64,000 nt of DNA from a virus (IMGVR_UViG_3300033064_008235:1-64000), one strand, 5' to 3'. Positions 1 to 8,721 are shown, counted from the stretch's first letter. The notes: a model not told the origin generated them from the sequence alone. Translations and numbers: made by a program.

Positions 1-14
1 ATGGTTCCTCTAGG

Positions 15-38
15 AGTGGCAGGGTAATTCCTGCCACT
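15..38. other. Stem-loop downstream of hsp20
   Basis: A 9-bp perfect inverted repeat (AGTGGCAGG / CCTGCCACT) with a 6-base loop follows the end of the hsp20 gene. There is no clear U-run on either strand, so it may be an RNA 3'-end stabiliser or weak terminator rather than a classical terminator. Confidence 0.5.
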
Positions 39-55
39 GTATTTACACAATTATA

Positions 56-502
56 TTACGAAGTGTATGTGATTGCAATAGTCTTCGGCTTGGCTGATTC
101 TGGAATCTTACGCTCCAGGTACACAGTCAATATACCATCCTTGATGGCTGCACCATTCACTTCCACGTGTTCAGCAAGCGGAAATGTTTGCTTGAAATCA
201 CGGCTGGAAATACCACGATGAAAATATTCATGTTCAATATTGTCATCGCGCTTGCTGTTACCTGTTACAGTAAGCAAACGTTGGTCTAAACTGATATCAA
301 TTTCACCTTCAGAAAATCCGGCCACTGCGATTTCAATGATGACTGTGTCGTCACCGGTCTTGATCACATTGTGTGGAGGATAGTTGGTTGAACTTTGAGT
401 TTGTGTGACCCGCATTAGGTCGTCAAACACATTGTCAAAACCAATTCCAAATTTGTTGAAAGCGGGGATATCGAAACTACGAAGATGTAGAGTTTTTGTC
501 AT
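56..502 (-). CDS. Small heat-shock protein, Hsp20/IbpA type
   Basis: 148 residues, close to bacterial IbpA length. An alpha-crystallin domain covers about residues 45-135, with the motifs VIIEIAVAGF, ISLDQRLLTVTG and GILTVYLERKIPE near its end. Family role: an ATP-independent holdase that keeps unfolding proteins soluble for refolding; phage copies are thought to help virion protein folding or to counter host stress. A T4-type late promoter box lies about 70 bases upstream, which suggests late expression. It is followed by a stem-loop. Hsp20 genes are common in T4-like cyanophages. The family is clear; the role in infection is inferred. Confidence 0.93.
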   Translation of the reverse strand: MTKTLHLRSFDIPAFNKFGIGFDNVFDDLMRVTQTQSSTNYPPHNVIKTGDDTVIIEIAVAGFSEGEIDISLDQRLLTVTGNSKRDDNIEHEYFHRGISSRDFKQTFPLAEHVEVNGAAIKDGILTVYLERKIPESAKPKTIAITYTS

Positions 503-570
503 GTTGTTTCTCCTTTAATAAAGCAAGTGTGACTGAATAATGTAGACCCCACCATGGGCATCTACAAATG

Positions 571-578
571 TATTTATA
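571..578 (-). promoter_or_regulatory. T4-type late promoter before hsp20
   Basis: Exact TATAAATA on the minus strand in the gap between the 78-aa gene and hsp20, giving a leader of about 60 bases. It matches the T4 late consensus read by a gp55-type sigma factor. Confidence 0.65.
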
Positions 579-587
579 CAGGAAATT

Positions 588-824
588 TCATTGGTTGTCA
601 AGTTTCATTGGCTCAACCACACGATAAGTTTTAAGGTACGCATGTGGTGGATTCCAACTTAGAGCAAAAAAACTATAAAGTTCGTCGGATGCAAATGCCA
701 CACGGGTTACATTCTTGACTACTTTGATTTGATAAGGTATATCGTATCGTTCTTGCCACTCATCTAATGCAAGTTGAATATCATACAAGTGATTAAAGTT
801 CACAAGATCAAATGCAATATACAT
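588..824 (-). CDS. Small conserved phage protein
   Basis: 78 residues, no recognised domain, no signal peptide or membrane segment. It is rich in aromatic residues (YDIQLALDEWQERYDIPYQ) and probably a compact alpha/beta protein. Its start is 4 bases below the clpX stop, so it is probably the last gene of the clpX transcript. Function unknown. Confidence 0.7.
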   Translation of the reverse strand: MYIAFDLVNFNHLYDIQLALDEWQERYDIPYQIKVVKNVTRVAFASDELYSFFALSWNPPHAYLKTYRVVEPMKLDNQ

Positions 825-828
825 AACA

Positions 829-2031
829 TCAGTCTGTACCAGTTAGTGCAGTTGGTTTGTTCACTTGTGCAGGATCAATTTCCACACACTTAATACCTGT
901 ACTGGCATAACGACGTAGATTAAACATGTGTGGAATCAATGTGCGTTCCAGTTCTGAATGCAATCCACGAGCGCCAGTTTTGTTGGCCAGGGTATGTTCA
1001 GCAATGAGATCCAATGCAGGTTCTGTGAATGTCAGTTCCACTCCGTCTTCTTGAAACAACCAATGGTACTGTGCAACGTAATTGTTCTTGACTTCAGTGA
1101 GTATACGGATCAGGTCGGCTTTGCTGAGTTCTTTGAGACTGACCCAATTAGGAAAACGGCCAACAAACTCTGGAATCATTCCAAACTTTACTAGATCATC
1201 AGGAGTGGTCATGTCTAGGTTTGTGTTTATATCAGCGTTTACTTGAGCATTGAATCCAATACTTGTGCCTTGCACACGGTTTTTCACAATGCCGTCTAGC
1301 CCCACAAATGCTCCACCTGCAATAAACAAGATGTTCTTGGTGTCAATTTCAATCATTTCTCCACCTGGGTGTTTACGTCCACCCCCGGCATTGACTCGAC
1401 ACACAGTACCTTCAACTAGTTTTAACAAGGCCTGCTGCACACCTTCGCCGGATACATCTCGTGTGATGCTGGTGCTTTCGCCCTTGCGAGAAATTTTGTC
1501 AATTTCATCCACAAACACAATACCTTGTTGTGTTTTGGCCACATCATTTCCTGATGCTGCATACAGTCGACTGATCAAACTCTCCACATCGTCACCAACG
1601 TAACCTGCTTCTGTAATACTGGTAGCATCTGCAATAGCAAACGGTACATCAAGATATCGTGCTACACTTTTGGCCAGCAAGGTCTTGCCCGAGCCTGTGG
1701 GGCCTAACATCAAGATATTGGCTTTGTCTAGTTCGGGCTCTGCTGTGGTTTTGTTGATTCGTTTGTAATGATTTACAATGGCCACAGCCAACATGATTTT
1801 GGCAGCATTTTGTCCAATCACATATTGGTCCAGATAATTCTTCAATGCAACAGGATCCATCCGGTCAGATGGTTGTGCAGGTGCCGCAGGTGCTTCTTCG
1901 TCTGTGAGTAGATCTTGACAAAAGTCCACGCACTCGTTGCAGATACCTGCGTATTCTCCAACAATTAGTTTTTTCACTGAATCTTTGTTTTTGCCGCAGA
2001 AGCTGCAGGATGTATGTGTTTCTTTGGTCAT
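829..2031 (-). CDS. clpX: ClpX, ATP-dependent unfoldase subunit
   Basis: 400 residues, near full length for ClpX (E. coli 424). The N-terminal zinc-binding domain has C9-x2-C12 and C31-x2-C34. Walker A GPTGSGKT is at 110-117, Walker B VFVDEID at about 172-178, the pore loop GYVG at 143-146 and an RKH-type loop (GGRKHPGG) is present. The tripeptide IGF (in SIGFNAQV), which in ClpX docks on ClpP, is retained. ClpX unfolds tagged substrates and feeds them to ClpP. The phage product could redirect host ClpP or act alone as a remodelling ATPase. Its start overlaps the stop of the upstream membrane-protein gene by 4 bases, so the two are probably translationally coupled. Confidence 0.95.
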   Translation of the reverse strand: MTKETHTSCSFCGKNKDSVKKLIVGEYAGICNECVDFCQDLLTDEEAPAAPAQPSDRMDPVALKNYLDQYVIGQNAAKIMLAVAIVNHYKRINKTTAEPELDKANILMLGPTGSGKTLLAKSVARYLDVPFAIADATSITEAGYVGDDVESLISRLYAASGNDVAKTQQGIVFVDEIDKISRKGESTSITRDVSGEGVQQALLKLVEGTVCRVNAGGGRKHPGGEMIEIDTKNILFIAGGAFVGLDGIVKNRVQGTSIGFNAQVNADINTNLDMTTPDDLVKFGMIPEFVGRFPNWVSLKELSKADLIRILTEVKNNYVAQYHWLFQEDGVELTFTEPALDLIAEHTLANKTGARGLHSELERTLIPHMFNLRRYASTGIKCVEIDPAQVNKPTALTGTD

Positions 2032-3494
2032 GTAGTTTGTGTTATACGTTGTTCAATTTGGTCACGTTCACTGTCACTCAGCTGATCAGGATCATATAGT
2101 CCTTGTTCAATTTGGTCAATCAAGTGATCAATATAAGCTGTATCGTAAGTATAGTTATCTTGTTGAGTATTGTCAACACTGATCCACGCAGATCCATTAT
2201 GTTTATATAGCCTATGTGGCCAAACATTGGTGGACATAAATGTATCACCTTTGCTTGCTTGTTGGGGCAATACAGTACCAAATCCCGATTCAGGAATTTT
2301 AGGCAAATATTTCATCCAGGGCAGTTGATCTATCACTCCAACTTCTAGCAAACGTCGATGACGTTTTAATGTATCATCTGGATTATCAGCTTTCCATTTT
2401 TCCTTGGCATGTTTGAGTTCAACGCTGTCAGTTTCATCTTGGTCATCATCAACTTGCACTGTGGGCAGAATAACTTTGATCTGTATGGGTTCTTGATCAT
2501 CACAAAATGGACCGTCGGCCACCTCACACATTCGGTTAGGGCAGAAGGGACCAATGCCAGGGGCATTTATCAATTGCGTACCGCATTTATAGCAAGGGTC
2601 TAGTGCTGGATCGCTGGCCTGGTGTTCCCGGATATCAACTGGTGGTTGGCTTGGAACAGTGCTGTCAGCAATTGAGTTGGACCATGGTGTTTCTTGCTCA
2701 TGTTCGGGTATGTCTTCATTAATTTCTTTTGTCAATGGTTTGGGCGCCCACTTGAGACTTTCTGTAGCAGCTAACAACATCATGATGGCCAATGGATCAA
2801 ACACGCATACCAGCAGTATGATCACCCAACGCACAGACCGTTCTAACAGGTTAGAATCAGGATTGTCTCCGTAAATCATCGAAGCTATGTATTTTATTGG
2901 TCCGACTTCTGCTTCCACCTTACGTACTTCTGCGCGAATAGGTGCGGCTTCTTCATTAAGAATACCAATAAGTTTCTGGTTGGCTTCAATGTCTTTGGCC
3001 AACGCACTGCGATCACGAGACTGAGCTTTGCGTATTGAAACTGCTTTGTCGGCACCTTTTTCATCTGTCGAGCGGCCCATGACTTGGTCAACCGCCTCAT
3101 CCATCTGTTTAATTTGTTTGCGGTTGGCTTCAATGTTTTCTTTTGCTGTTTTAATTTTTTCATCATATATTGCGATCTTGCTTTGGGTATCACCACTTAT
3201 CAAAATTTGATCACTGTGTGCTTTTGACAAAAAACCAAAGATACCCATACTAGTAATCAGCATCAGCATACACACAGCCGACACTAGATACAGTTTCATC
3301 AACCAACGGCAGCGTGACCAGTATTCGTGCAGCCACAATGTGACCACAACTTTTGCCAATTCTAATACAGAACCCATGATTATGATGGGTATCACAGCCG
3401 CGGCAAATATAGTAGCAAGACCAGCAATACTGTAATATGCAGCAATGGCACTGAGGCTTAGGGCCACCGCCAAAGTAATAAGACTAAGAAACAT
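2028..3494 (-). CDS. Membrane coiled-coil protein with zinc-ribbon-like motif
   Basis: 488 residues. Hydrophobic segments lie at about residues 3-22, 27-50 and 68-90, then a Lys/Glu/Gln-rich coiled coil at about 95-215, a further membrane segment at about 222-245, and a long polar C-terminal part. That part carries a zinc-ribbon-like pattern, CYKCG followed about 20 residues later by CPNRMC. A protein of this layout occurs in T4-like cyanophages, from memory, but has no known role; membrane anchoring with a long coiled coil suggests an envelope scaffold or sensor. It overlaps clpX by 4 bases. Confidence 0.75.
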   Translation of the reverse strand: MFLSLITLAVALSLSAIAAYYSIAGLATIFAAAVIPIIIMGSVLELAKVVVTLWLHEYWSRCRWLMKLYLVSAVCMLMLITSMGIFGFLSKAHSDQILISGDTQSKIAIYDEKIKTAKENIEANRKQIKQMDEAVDQVMGRSTDEKGADKAVSIRKAQSRDRSALAKDIEANQKLIGILNEEAAPIRAEVRKVEAEVGPIKYIASMIYGDNPDSNLLERSVRWVIILLVCVFDPLAIMMLLAATESLKWAPKPLTKEINEDIPEHEQETPWSNSIADSTVPSQPPVDIREHQASDPALDPCYKCGTQLINAPGIGPFCPNRMCEVADGPFCDDQEPIQIKVILPTVQVDDDQDETDSVELKHAKEKWKADNPDDTLKRHRRLLEVGVIDQLPWMKYLPKIPESGFGTVLPQQASKGDTFMSTNVWPHRLYKHNGSAWISVDNTQQDNYTYDTAYIDHLIDQIEQGLYDPDQLSDSERDQIEQRITQTT

Positions 3495-3498
3495 AAGA

Positions 3499-3849
3499 TT
3501 ATTTACCAGGCGATGCTAGCACAGTTACCGGATACTTTATAGCTATCCAGGTAGCAAACTTTTCATCAGGCACATCAAACCACACACGACAGGTGATCTT
3601 AACACTGGGTGGCCACCCATTTACACTGCTGGGCCATATATGGTGCAGTCGATCTAGTCGACGTTTCACACCTGATTGGCTACGCCACCCACCAATGCCA
3701 AATTCACGATTGGCCTCGGCAATGATTTTGTACCAGACTTTGGTACTGTCAATCTCTATCCAAATACGGTGCATGGGCAAGGGCGTTACTCCAAGCGAAT
3801 TGAATGATTCGGACATACTCAACGCAGAGGTCCCAACTTCAATAGACAT
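3499..3849 (-). CDS. Hypothetical protein behind structured leader
   Basis: 116 residues, no recognised family, rich in Trp and Arg (e.g. FGIGGWRSQSGVKRR, WIAIKYPVTV), probably cytoplasmic. The start is supported by a purine-rich GAAAGGA about 9 bases before the ATG. It is the first gene after a strong sigma70 promoter and a roughly 185-base structured leader, which suggests RNA-level control or an independent small RNA upstream. Its end is 4 bases above the start of the membrane coiled-coil gene, so it may head that transcript. Confidence 0.6.
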   Translation of the reverse strand: MSIEVGTSALSMSESFNSLGVTPLPMHRIWIEIDSTKVWYKIIAEANREFGIGGWRSQSGVKRRLDRLHHIWPSSVNGWPPSVKITCRVWFDVPDEKFATWIAIKYPVTVLASPGK

Positions 3850-4036
3850 TTACATATCCTTTCCAGATTATTCCTCGTGGCATACTCCCAGGGTACCAGC
3901 CTGGTTTTGATCTTTCGATCGAGGTCCTTGTCGCATCCTCAGAGAATTACATCTACCTGCCACGGATGTCCGCAGGCCCGGGTGATTGACTCACTCCGCA
4001 GACATCCACTTGACTACTCCACCTCCCTGCCCATGC
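3850..4036 (-). ncRNA. Structured RNA leader or small RNA, family unknown
   Basis: No ORF is supported here, but the minus-strand RNA has several helices. A 12-bp helix with two G-U pairs joins 3996-4007 to 3964-3976, and its loop contains a smaller GTGA/TCAC stem. A long-range helix joins 3958-3963 to 3877-3882 (GTGGCA/TGCCAC). There is a CCAGG/CCTGG hairpin at 3888-3904 and a GATC-GAAA-GATC tetraloop hairpin at 3909-3920. It starts from a near-perfect promoter and ends just before a ribosome binding site. It could be a cis-regulatory leader or a processed ncRNA. I cannot match it to tRNA, tmRNA, 6S, RNase P or a riboswitch I know. Confidence 0.5.
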
Positions 4037-4042
4037 ATAGTA

Positions 4043-4071
4043 AGTATAGCAAAGATACAGAGGGTTGTCAA
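4043..4071 (-). promoter_or_regulatory. Strong sigma70 promoter for the RNA leader
   Basis: TTGACA (4071-4066), 17-bp spacer, TATACT (4048-4043); predicted start near 4036. It drives the structured leader and the 116-aa gene. Confidence 0.8.
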
Positions 4072-4105
4072 TTTTAACTTGAACAGTAAGTGCCCAATTT
4101 GTTTC

Positions 4106-4324
4106 TTAATGAAAGTCGCCGCGTGGCATAGTGCAGGCTTCTGCCACTAGAGATTGCACTTCTTGTACTGTATTGCACAGTATCCTGACACTGACATAAT
4201 CGTCTTTTTTGTTGTAGCCGCCGGCTTCAACCATGAAGCCATTGTCATACAAGTGAACGGTAAAGTAGTCATTTACTTTGATCAGCTTGTCACTGAGTTG
4301 AGTTACTGTTTTTTCTGTTGCCAT
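4106..4324 (-). CDS. Small conserved phage protein
   Basis: 72 residues, acidic and soluble, with a beta-rich pattern (FTVHLYDNGFMVEAGG, DDYVSVRILC). A ribosome site CAGGA lies about 9 bases before the ATG. No domain recognised. It precedes the strong promoter at 4043-4071 and so probably ends the transcript that includes ligase. Confidence 0.65.
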   Translation of the reverse strand: MATEKTVTQLSDKLIKVNDYFTVHLYDNGFMVEAGGYNKKDDYVSVRILCNTVQEVQSLVAEACTMPRGDFH

Positions 4325-4357
4325 AATTTATTCCTGAGTTAGAGGTTACCAATTGAA

Positions 4358-4693
4358 TTAGTCATGAAATTGTCCTTGAAAACAATGGCGCAATTTGTGA
4401 CCAAATATTTGATGTGAAGTGTTTGTACTGGTATAAATCACGCATGTGGGCACTCCGACTGTACCTGGACTCACAGCCGCACAACCCAAAAACACTTTGT
4501 CAAAGATAAGTGTTTTATCTTTTGGTCTACATACCGTTTGTAACTGTTGATCTGACACCCTGATCCACTGAAGTATAATTTTACTACTGCCTTCAGCTTG
4601 ATAAAAGTGCTGATTTTCAAATACCCAAGCACCACTGATATTAGATGCGCATCCAACAAGAAAAACAAGTGAGGCCAAGATGAGATGTCTCAT
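4358..4693 (-). CDS. Phage lipoprotein
   Basis: 111 residues with a short lipoprotein signal peptide: MRHLIL, a hydrophobic stretch and the lipobox LVGC (C15), so the mature protein should be lipidated and membrane anchored. The C-terminus has a His-rich segment, HQIFGHKLRHCF followed by FHD, which recalls the GHExRHxFxGxxH pattern of small bacterial lipoproteins, with Lys where a metallopeptidase would have Glu. It could be an outer-membrane spanin subunit or a superinfection-exclusion lipoprotein; neither is shown. The lipobox is clear, the function unknown. Confidence 0.7.
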   Translation of the reverse strand: MRHLILASLVFLVGCASNISGAWVFENQHFYQAEGSSKIILQWIRVSDQQLQTVCRPKDKTLIFDKVFLGCAAVSPGTVGVPTCVIYTSTNTSHQIFGHKLRHCFQGQFHD

Positions 4694-4706
4694 TATTCTA
4701 TGCCTA

Positions 4707-5006
4707 TCATTGCTCGTATGCTACCCAACATTTATTTCTGTGATCCCAATGACGATTATCGTGTACACCAGTATGGAATTCCCATCCTAACAATCCTAGT
4801 TCAAGTCTAATACCGGCATGGTCTTGCATAGTGGTATATTGGAATTCAAATCTAAACCAGTTGTTGGTTTTAAGCACTTCAATTTCTAATGTTTTGTGTT
4901 TGGTAATCGGCTTTGCTCTATTCCAAACATTTTCAAACTGTTCAGACCAAGGATTGCGGATATTAAAATTTAAATAGATCACAGCACTTTGCCTAATCCC
5001 AGCCAA
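4707..5006 (-). CDS. Hypothetical protein
   Basis: 99 residues, rich in aromatics and His (WFRFEFQYTT, LGWEFHTGVHDNRHWDHR), predicted beta-sandwich-like, no signal peptide. The start overlaps the end of the 74-aa upstream gene by 28 bases, so a later start is possible, although residues before any later Met look coding. Function unknown. Confidence 0.6.
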   Translation of the reverse strand: MAGIRQSAVIYLNFNIRNPWSEQFENVWNRAKPITKHKTLEIEVLKTNNWFRFEFQYTTMQDHAGIRLELGLLGWEFHTGVHDNRHWDHRNKCWVAYEQ

Positions 5007-5203
5007 ATTAGTTGATCTAACTCTGTTTGATAGTCATTGCACAATCTACGCTTTTCGTAGATTGCTTGCAACAGTTCTTTACCATCGCCAAAGTCGCTGC
5101 CGCCAGCACCACGAGCGTCTAGTTCATCAATGAGATCATCTGTGTCAAAGTCTGACAGATCAACATCTACTTCAACTTCTGTATAAATTGTTTTATATGT
5201 CAT
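4979..5203 (-). CDS. Small acidic phage protein
   Basis: 74 residues. An acidic N-half (EVEVDVDLSDFDTDDLIDELDARG) is followed by a helical, more basic C-half (LLQAIYEKRRLCNDYQTELDQL). It overlaps the ligase stop by 4 bases, so it is probably coupled to ligase translation. Proteins of this kind sit among replication genes of T4-like cyanophages, from memory; role unknown. Confidence 0.65.
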   Translation of the reverse strand: MTYKTIYTEVEVDVDLSDFDTDDLIDELDARGAGGSDFGDGKELLQAIYEKRRLCNDYQTELDQLIWLGLGKVL

Positions 5204-6588
5204 AGTTTATCCCCTGGTTCAAATCCGCGAAATCTCATGAATCTTGGGAACCTGAGGCTGTAGGTTCCGTTTTGATTTTGCGTAACTGCGTCCGCTTCAA
5301 CTTCAACCACATGACCAAGTAACTGATCCCGGGAAGCCCAATACTCATCACGATCGCTGTCAGACAAACCACTACCAACATTAACTCTGATGTTTCTGCC
5401 ATTATCAACTCCTTCACATACTATAGCACCCAACCGGCCAGCATTGCGACCAGTTCCTTCCTCAAATCCCACAATATTGAGATCCACAGTGATTGTAGGC
5501 TTATATTTCATCCAGCTGCTGGATCTCTTGCATTCGTAAGGTGCAGACAGATCTTTGATCATAATGCCTTCGAATCCATCTCGTACTGCATCTTGGGCAT
5601 AACGATTCATAACGTCATGGCCCTCGGCAGTGTCCAGATCCACGTCAATGCCCGACATGATGCGCAAACAGTTGGTATTCATTAGTCGATCTCGACTGCT
5701 TTCCACCCAATCAAGACGCCTGGCTTGATTGGCATTACAATGCCCTTCCATAAACTCATCCAGTGGCATGGCATCAAAGATATGATATACCATGTCTGAA
5801 GTTTCTGCATTGCTCTTGCGATGTGCTTGGCGCATGAGCTTTTGAAAACTCTCACCCACCACTTCGCCATCAAGAATAAAGCTGCCTTTGATTGGAGAGT
5901 GTGCCAGTAGTGCAGCTCGAGATTCCATCACAGCATCGGCAATCTGTGGAAAGTTTGTGAATTCTTTACCGTTACGGCTGTACAATGTGCAACCATTTAC
6001 ATTTACCACGGCTATAACCCGTACACCATCCAGCTTGACTTCCAAGCGTTTAATGCCTTTCATCTTGGCCGGACGATCTGTGGAGTCTTGTGCCAGTTGG
6101 CAAGAGAACACAGGAATACGATATTGTGTTTTGCCCAGTACCTTGTTTAGTGTCTTTTCGCTGATGCCACAACGTAGATCTTTGCGAATCACCGGAGCAC
6201 AGATTGTGTTCCATTCTTCACTATCAAATTCTTCACTCACACGAAGCATAAAGTCACGAGCTGCATGTCCAGTGCTAGATCGTGTGCGTAGACTTTCCAG
6301 TAAGGCCCAAAACATCGGCCAGGGATTGTCACGTCCAACAAGTCCTTGAGTTTCGGGCACTTGTTTTACATGAAAAGTATAAAACGGATTGTATGCTTGA
6401 TAACAATTGAACAAAAAAGACTGTGCGTCGGCACTGCCCAATTTTGCCGCCATCAATGCTTTTTCAATCACTTTCTCTTTGTGAATGCGACTGTCCGAAC
6501 TATTGAGATCTGTTATCCAACCCGAGGACATGAATCCTTTGAAACGATCATCATCGATAGTGTATGGTGCAAGTGGCTCATAAATCAT
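5200..6588 (-). CDS. ATP-dependent DNA ligase (T4 gp30 type)
   Basis: 462 residues (T4 gp30 is 487). The adenylation lysine is in motif I, KLDG at 185-188; motif III is LDGEVVGE, motif IV EGIMIKD and motif V WMKYKP, followed by an OB-fold domain ending in FPRFMRFRGF. The N-terminal 160 residues are the helical DNA-binding region of T4-type ligases. It seals nicks on the phage DNA, joining Okazaki fragments and recombination joints. It sits within a run of small minus-strand genes with overlaps of a few bases. All nucleotidyltransferase motifs are intact. Confidence 0.95.
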   Translation of the reverse strand: MIYEPLAPYTIDDDRFKGFMSSGWITDLNSSDSRIHKEKVIEKALMAAKLGSADAQSFLFNCYQAYNPFYTFHVKQVPETQGLVGRDNPWPMFWALLESLRTRSSTGHAARDFMLRVSEEFDSEEWNTICAPVIRKDLRCGISEKTLNKVLGKTQYRIPVFSCQLAQDSTDRPAKMKGIKRLEVKLDGVRVIAVVNVNGCTLYSRNGKEFTNFPQIADAVMESRAALLAHSPIKGSFILDGEVVGESFQKLMRQAHRKSNAETSDMVYHIFDAMPLDEFMEGHCNANQARRLDWVESSRDRLMNTNCLRIMSGIDVDLDTAEGHDVMNRYAQDAVRDGFEGIMIKDLSAPYECKRSSSWMKYKPTITVDLNIVGFEEGTGRNAGRLGAIVCEGVDNGRNIRVNVGSGLSDSDRDEYWASRDQLLGHVVEVEADAVTQNQNGTYSLRFPRFMRFRGFEPGDKL

Positions 6589-6591
6589 TAT

Positions 6592-7053
6592 TTACTCTTC
6601 TTTCTGTTTGGTTAATGCACATACGAACAAAAACTTTTCGTAGGCATCACGCACTGCTGGATTAGAGTATAACACATCTGCTTCGGCAAATAAAGCATTG
6701 ATTCCTGCTTGTGCAATATCGTGGGCACTAGTGCCGTGCAGTGTATATAGTTCAGTACCATACAGTTTGGCCAGTTTCTTCCAAGCCCGATGTTGTTCAT
6801 CTGTTACAGGTTTTGGTGCTGGTTTCAACTCACTGGCCATATGCATGGCTCTGACCATGGCATCCTGGGCAACCCTACTAGCAGCAATCAATCCAGCATA
6901 GTCAGGATCAATATTGCGACGGGTGCTGCTGCCACCGGGATTTGTCACAACAAGATGAGCGCCCTTGGGGAACGATTCCCCAAGCCGGCTGTCGTGCTCA
7001 CGCACAGGTTTATACCTGCGTCCTACTTTTTCGTAAAATACTGTTGTTACCAT
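6592..7053 (-). CDS. Conserved phage protein
   Basis: 153 residues, soluble, with a basic N-terminus (FYEKVGRRYKPVREHDSRLG) and a helical remainder including DEQHRAWKKLAKLYG and a TSAHDIAQAG segment. I do not recognise a catalytic motif. It lies 3 bases before ligase and overlaps the upstream gene by 7 bases, so it belongs to the ligase transcript. Confidence 0.65.
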   Translation of the reverse strand: MVTTVFYEKVGRRYKPVREHDSRLGESFPKGAHLVVTNPGGSSTRRNIDPDYAGLIAASRVAQDAMVRAMHMASELKPAPKPVTDEQHRAWKKLAKLYGTELYTLHGTSAHDIAQAGINALFAEADVLYSNPAVRDAYEKFLFVCALTKQKEE

Positions 7054-7418
7054 GAGCTGTTGTAAAACACTTTTAGTCCCAGGAACAACTCAGCCTTGGC
7101 ATTGCGAACAAATGCAAGATCATGTTCTAGGTAACGGTCGTCGCTGTTGGAGCCAAAGAAGAATCCGCTGGTGGCAGGCAACTGTTTTTTGTTGATATCC
7201 TGCTCCAGTGCCTCAAGATCTTCCCATGTGAGTTCTAGTTCAGTACCGTTGAACGGATCGCCAGGACAATAGCCCGGTCGGCCTTTGTGTTCCCACAACT
7301 GTTGCATCCATCCATGCAGATTAGGGTGTTTTCGCCAGTAGGCAATTTCACGATGTGATGATTCATCATCACCGTCACGCGGTTTTGTGGCTGTGTATGC
7401 ATACATATCTAACCCCAT
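7047..7418 (-). CDS. Conserved phage protein, GLDMYAY type
   Basis: 123 residues starting with the distinctive MGLDMYAY. It contains IAYWRKHPNLHGWMQQLW in the first half and FFFGSNSDDRY later. This family recurs in many phages and some bacteria without known function; it has sometimes been labelled phosphoglycerate kinase, which I see no support for. Soluble, no signal peptide. Confidence 0.75.
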   Translation of the reverse strand: MGLDMYAYTATKPRDGDDESSHREIAYWRKHPNLHGWMQQLWEHKGRPGYCPGDPFNGTELELTWEDLEALEQDINKKQLPATSGFFFGSNSDDRYLEHDLAFVRNAKAELFLGLKVFYNSSW

Positions 7419-7428
7419 TTCTTGCTCC

Positions 7429-7770
7429 TCATGTTTTGACTAAGTTTGGCATTTTGCCATCTTTGAGTGTGCGCAGTAGAATACGATTGCGTTCATCTTG
7501 CTCTTTGCGCTCACGCTTCTTGTCCATGTCTTTGCCAATTACCATACAATCATAGTCACGTGCCCATTCAATGCCGCGCATGAAATAATCAGCAGCTTCT
7601 AATGAGCCTGCAAACAATTCAGCATCACGGCAGTAGATGGGCAATACATCCTTATCCTTGGGAATCAATGCTACATTTTCACTATACTTGCATGGAGCCA
7701 ATTTCATTCCAAGACGATCTGCCTTTTCTTCTAAAGTACGAATTTGTTGAATTGTTTTCCAGCCTGTCAT
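7429..7770 (-). CDS. Hypothetical protein
   Basis: 113 residues. A helical N-terminus (IRTLEEKADRLGMKL) leads into a beta-containing middle (ALIPKDKDVLPIYCRDAELF) and a highly charged helical C-terminus (KDMDKKRERKEQDERNR). It may bind nucleic acid or a partner through the charged helix. Function unknown. Confidence 0.65.
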   Translation of the reverse strand: MTGWKTIQQIRTLEEKADRLGMKLAPCKYSENVALIPKDKDVLPIYCRDAELFAGSLEAADYFMRGIEWARDYDCMVIGKDMDKKRERKEQDERNRILLRTLKDGKMPNLVKT

Positions 7771-7801
7771 GATAGTTCCTATGTGTGCAAATAATCAATG
7801 A

Positions 7802-8212
7802 CTATTTGGTGCCATACACAGCCATCATCAGGCTGTCAACTTCGGCTTCGGTTACCACCACTTGAGCTGCTGCTGCACGAGCTCGGGCTGCTTTGGCACG
7901 GATGGAATCCATGGTAGGAGCAGTTTTGGCACTCTTGACTGTTTTGGACACACGCACAGTCACAGTACGAGCAGGCTTGGCTTTGGGAGCCACTTCTGCT
8001 TGTAGTGCTTCACGAACTGCATCGGAGGTAGCAAAGCTGCTGGCCAAAAGATGTGCAACTGCACTGGCCTTGTCCATGGTAGACGGCAGCGGAACAATAT
8101 TCACATCGGTGTCGCCCAGCTTGGCCAGCTGTTTGGCACGAGCCTCTGAGTTGGCAAAACGAACTTTGAGAACACCTTTGAGAACGGAAGTACCAGCGAA
8201 AGTGTAAGACAT
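7802..8212 (-). CDS. Basic Ala/Lys-rich early protein
   Basis: 136 residues. A small folded N-terminal part (residues 1-70, FAGTSVLKGVLKVRFANSE) is followed by a basic, alanine-rich tail with repeated KxxKxA and RAKAARARAAAAQ stretches that resembles histone-like or nucleoid-binding tails. A consensus early promoter lies 29 bases upstream and a ribosome site CAGGAG precedes the ATG, so it should be made early and strongly. A host nucleoid- or DNA-binding role is an inference from composition. Confidence 0.6.
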   Translation of the reverse strand: MSYTFAGTSVLKGVLKVRFANSEARAKQLAKLGDTDVNIVPLPSTMDKASAVAHLLASSFATSDAVREALQAEVAPKAKPARTVTVRVSKTVKSAKTAPTMDSIRAKAARARAAAAQVVVTEAEVDSLMMAVYGTK

Positions 8213-8240
8213 AAAAACTCCTGAGTTAAATTAAAAATGT

Positions 8241-8269
8241 ATTATAACCGAAAACTTAATACCTGTCAA
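8241..8269 (-). promoter_or_regulatory. Consensus early promoter (1)
   Basis: TTGACA (8269-8264), 17-bp spacer, TATAAT (8246-8241): a perfect sigma70 consensus. It reads into the basic 136-aa gene. Confidence 0.9.
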
Positions 8270-8280
8270 CTTATACCCTT

Positions 8281-8478
8281 TTAGGCTGTAGGAGTATAGC
8301 CAACAAATTTAGTGTAGGATTCGCCTAGACGATATCGCACACCCGCAAATTGTACAGTCTGATCGCTCTCACGAATAACTTGATCGCCTTTGCTAATCTT
8401 GCCAATTGCCCAACCTGGTACTCGTACAACCACATCAATGCGGTATTGAGTTAGTGTATACGGTGCTTTTTGTTTCAT
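8281..8478 (-). CDS. Small conserved protein
   Basis: 65 residues forming a likely small beta-barrel (YRIDVVVRVPGWAIG, VQFAGVRYRLGESY). Basic, soluble, no known domain. It lies 9 bases after the preceding gene, within the early region. Confidence 0.55.
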   Translation of the reverse strand: MKQKAPYTLTQYRIDVVVRVPGWAIGKISKGDQVIRESDQTVQFAGVRYRLGESYTKFVGYTPTA

Positions 8479-8487
8479 TGGTACAGC

Positions 8488-8721
8488 TCAATAGTGGTGG
8501 CGCGAACCAACATAGTTATAGTGGTTGAGTGCAGCATCGGGATCCGCACACTCGTCCCAATCCTCATCAGCTTCGCCAATCAGCAGATCGTTGGCGCTGC
8601 ACATATCTTTAACATCGTTTTCGCTCATGTAAGCCATTGCCATTGCCATTTCTGCAACGTCTTTTGCTGAAATAACGCCCTCTTCCATCATTTCAATCAG
8701 CTTGCTGGTGTATTCACGCAT
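8488..8721 (-). CDS. Small acidic early protein
   Basis: 77 residues from the ATG chosen because AAGGAG stands 6 bases upstream; an in-frame start 18 bases further up lacks such a site. The helical N-half (YTSKLIEMMEEGVISAKDV) resembles a small helical bundle and the C-half is very acidic (EADEDWDECADPDA). It has its own consensus promoter just upstream. A DNA-mimic or host-protein inhibitor is possible but not shown. Confidence 0.6.
   Translation of the reverse strand: MREYTSKLIEMMEEGVISAKDVAEMAMAMAYMSENDVKDMCSANDLLIGEADEDWDECADPDAALNHYNYVGSRHHY

Noticed and set aside
1250-1603. Plus-strand ORF of 117 codons inside clpX
   Set aside because: Shadow of a highly conserved gene; no ribosome site or domain.
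3925-3946. CTGAGGA in the RNA leader, like a hammerhead ribozyme core
   Set aside because: It fits CUGANGA, but the following bases do not form stem II up to the GAAA, which is instead the loop of a GATC hairpin.
3850-4105. Possible tRNA in the ORF-free stretch
   Set aside because: No cloverleaf or TTCGA arm was found; helices match a leader RNA better.
5888-6349. Plus-strand ORF opposite DNA ligase
   Set aside because: No family pattern; shadow of ligase coding sequence.
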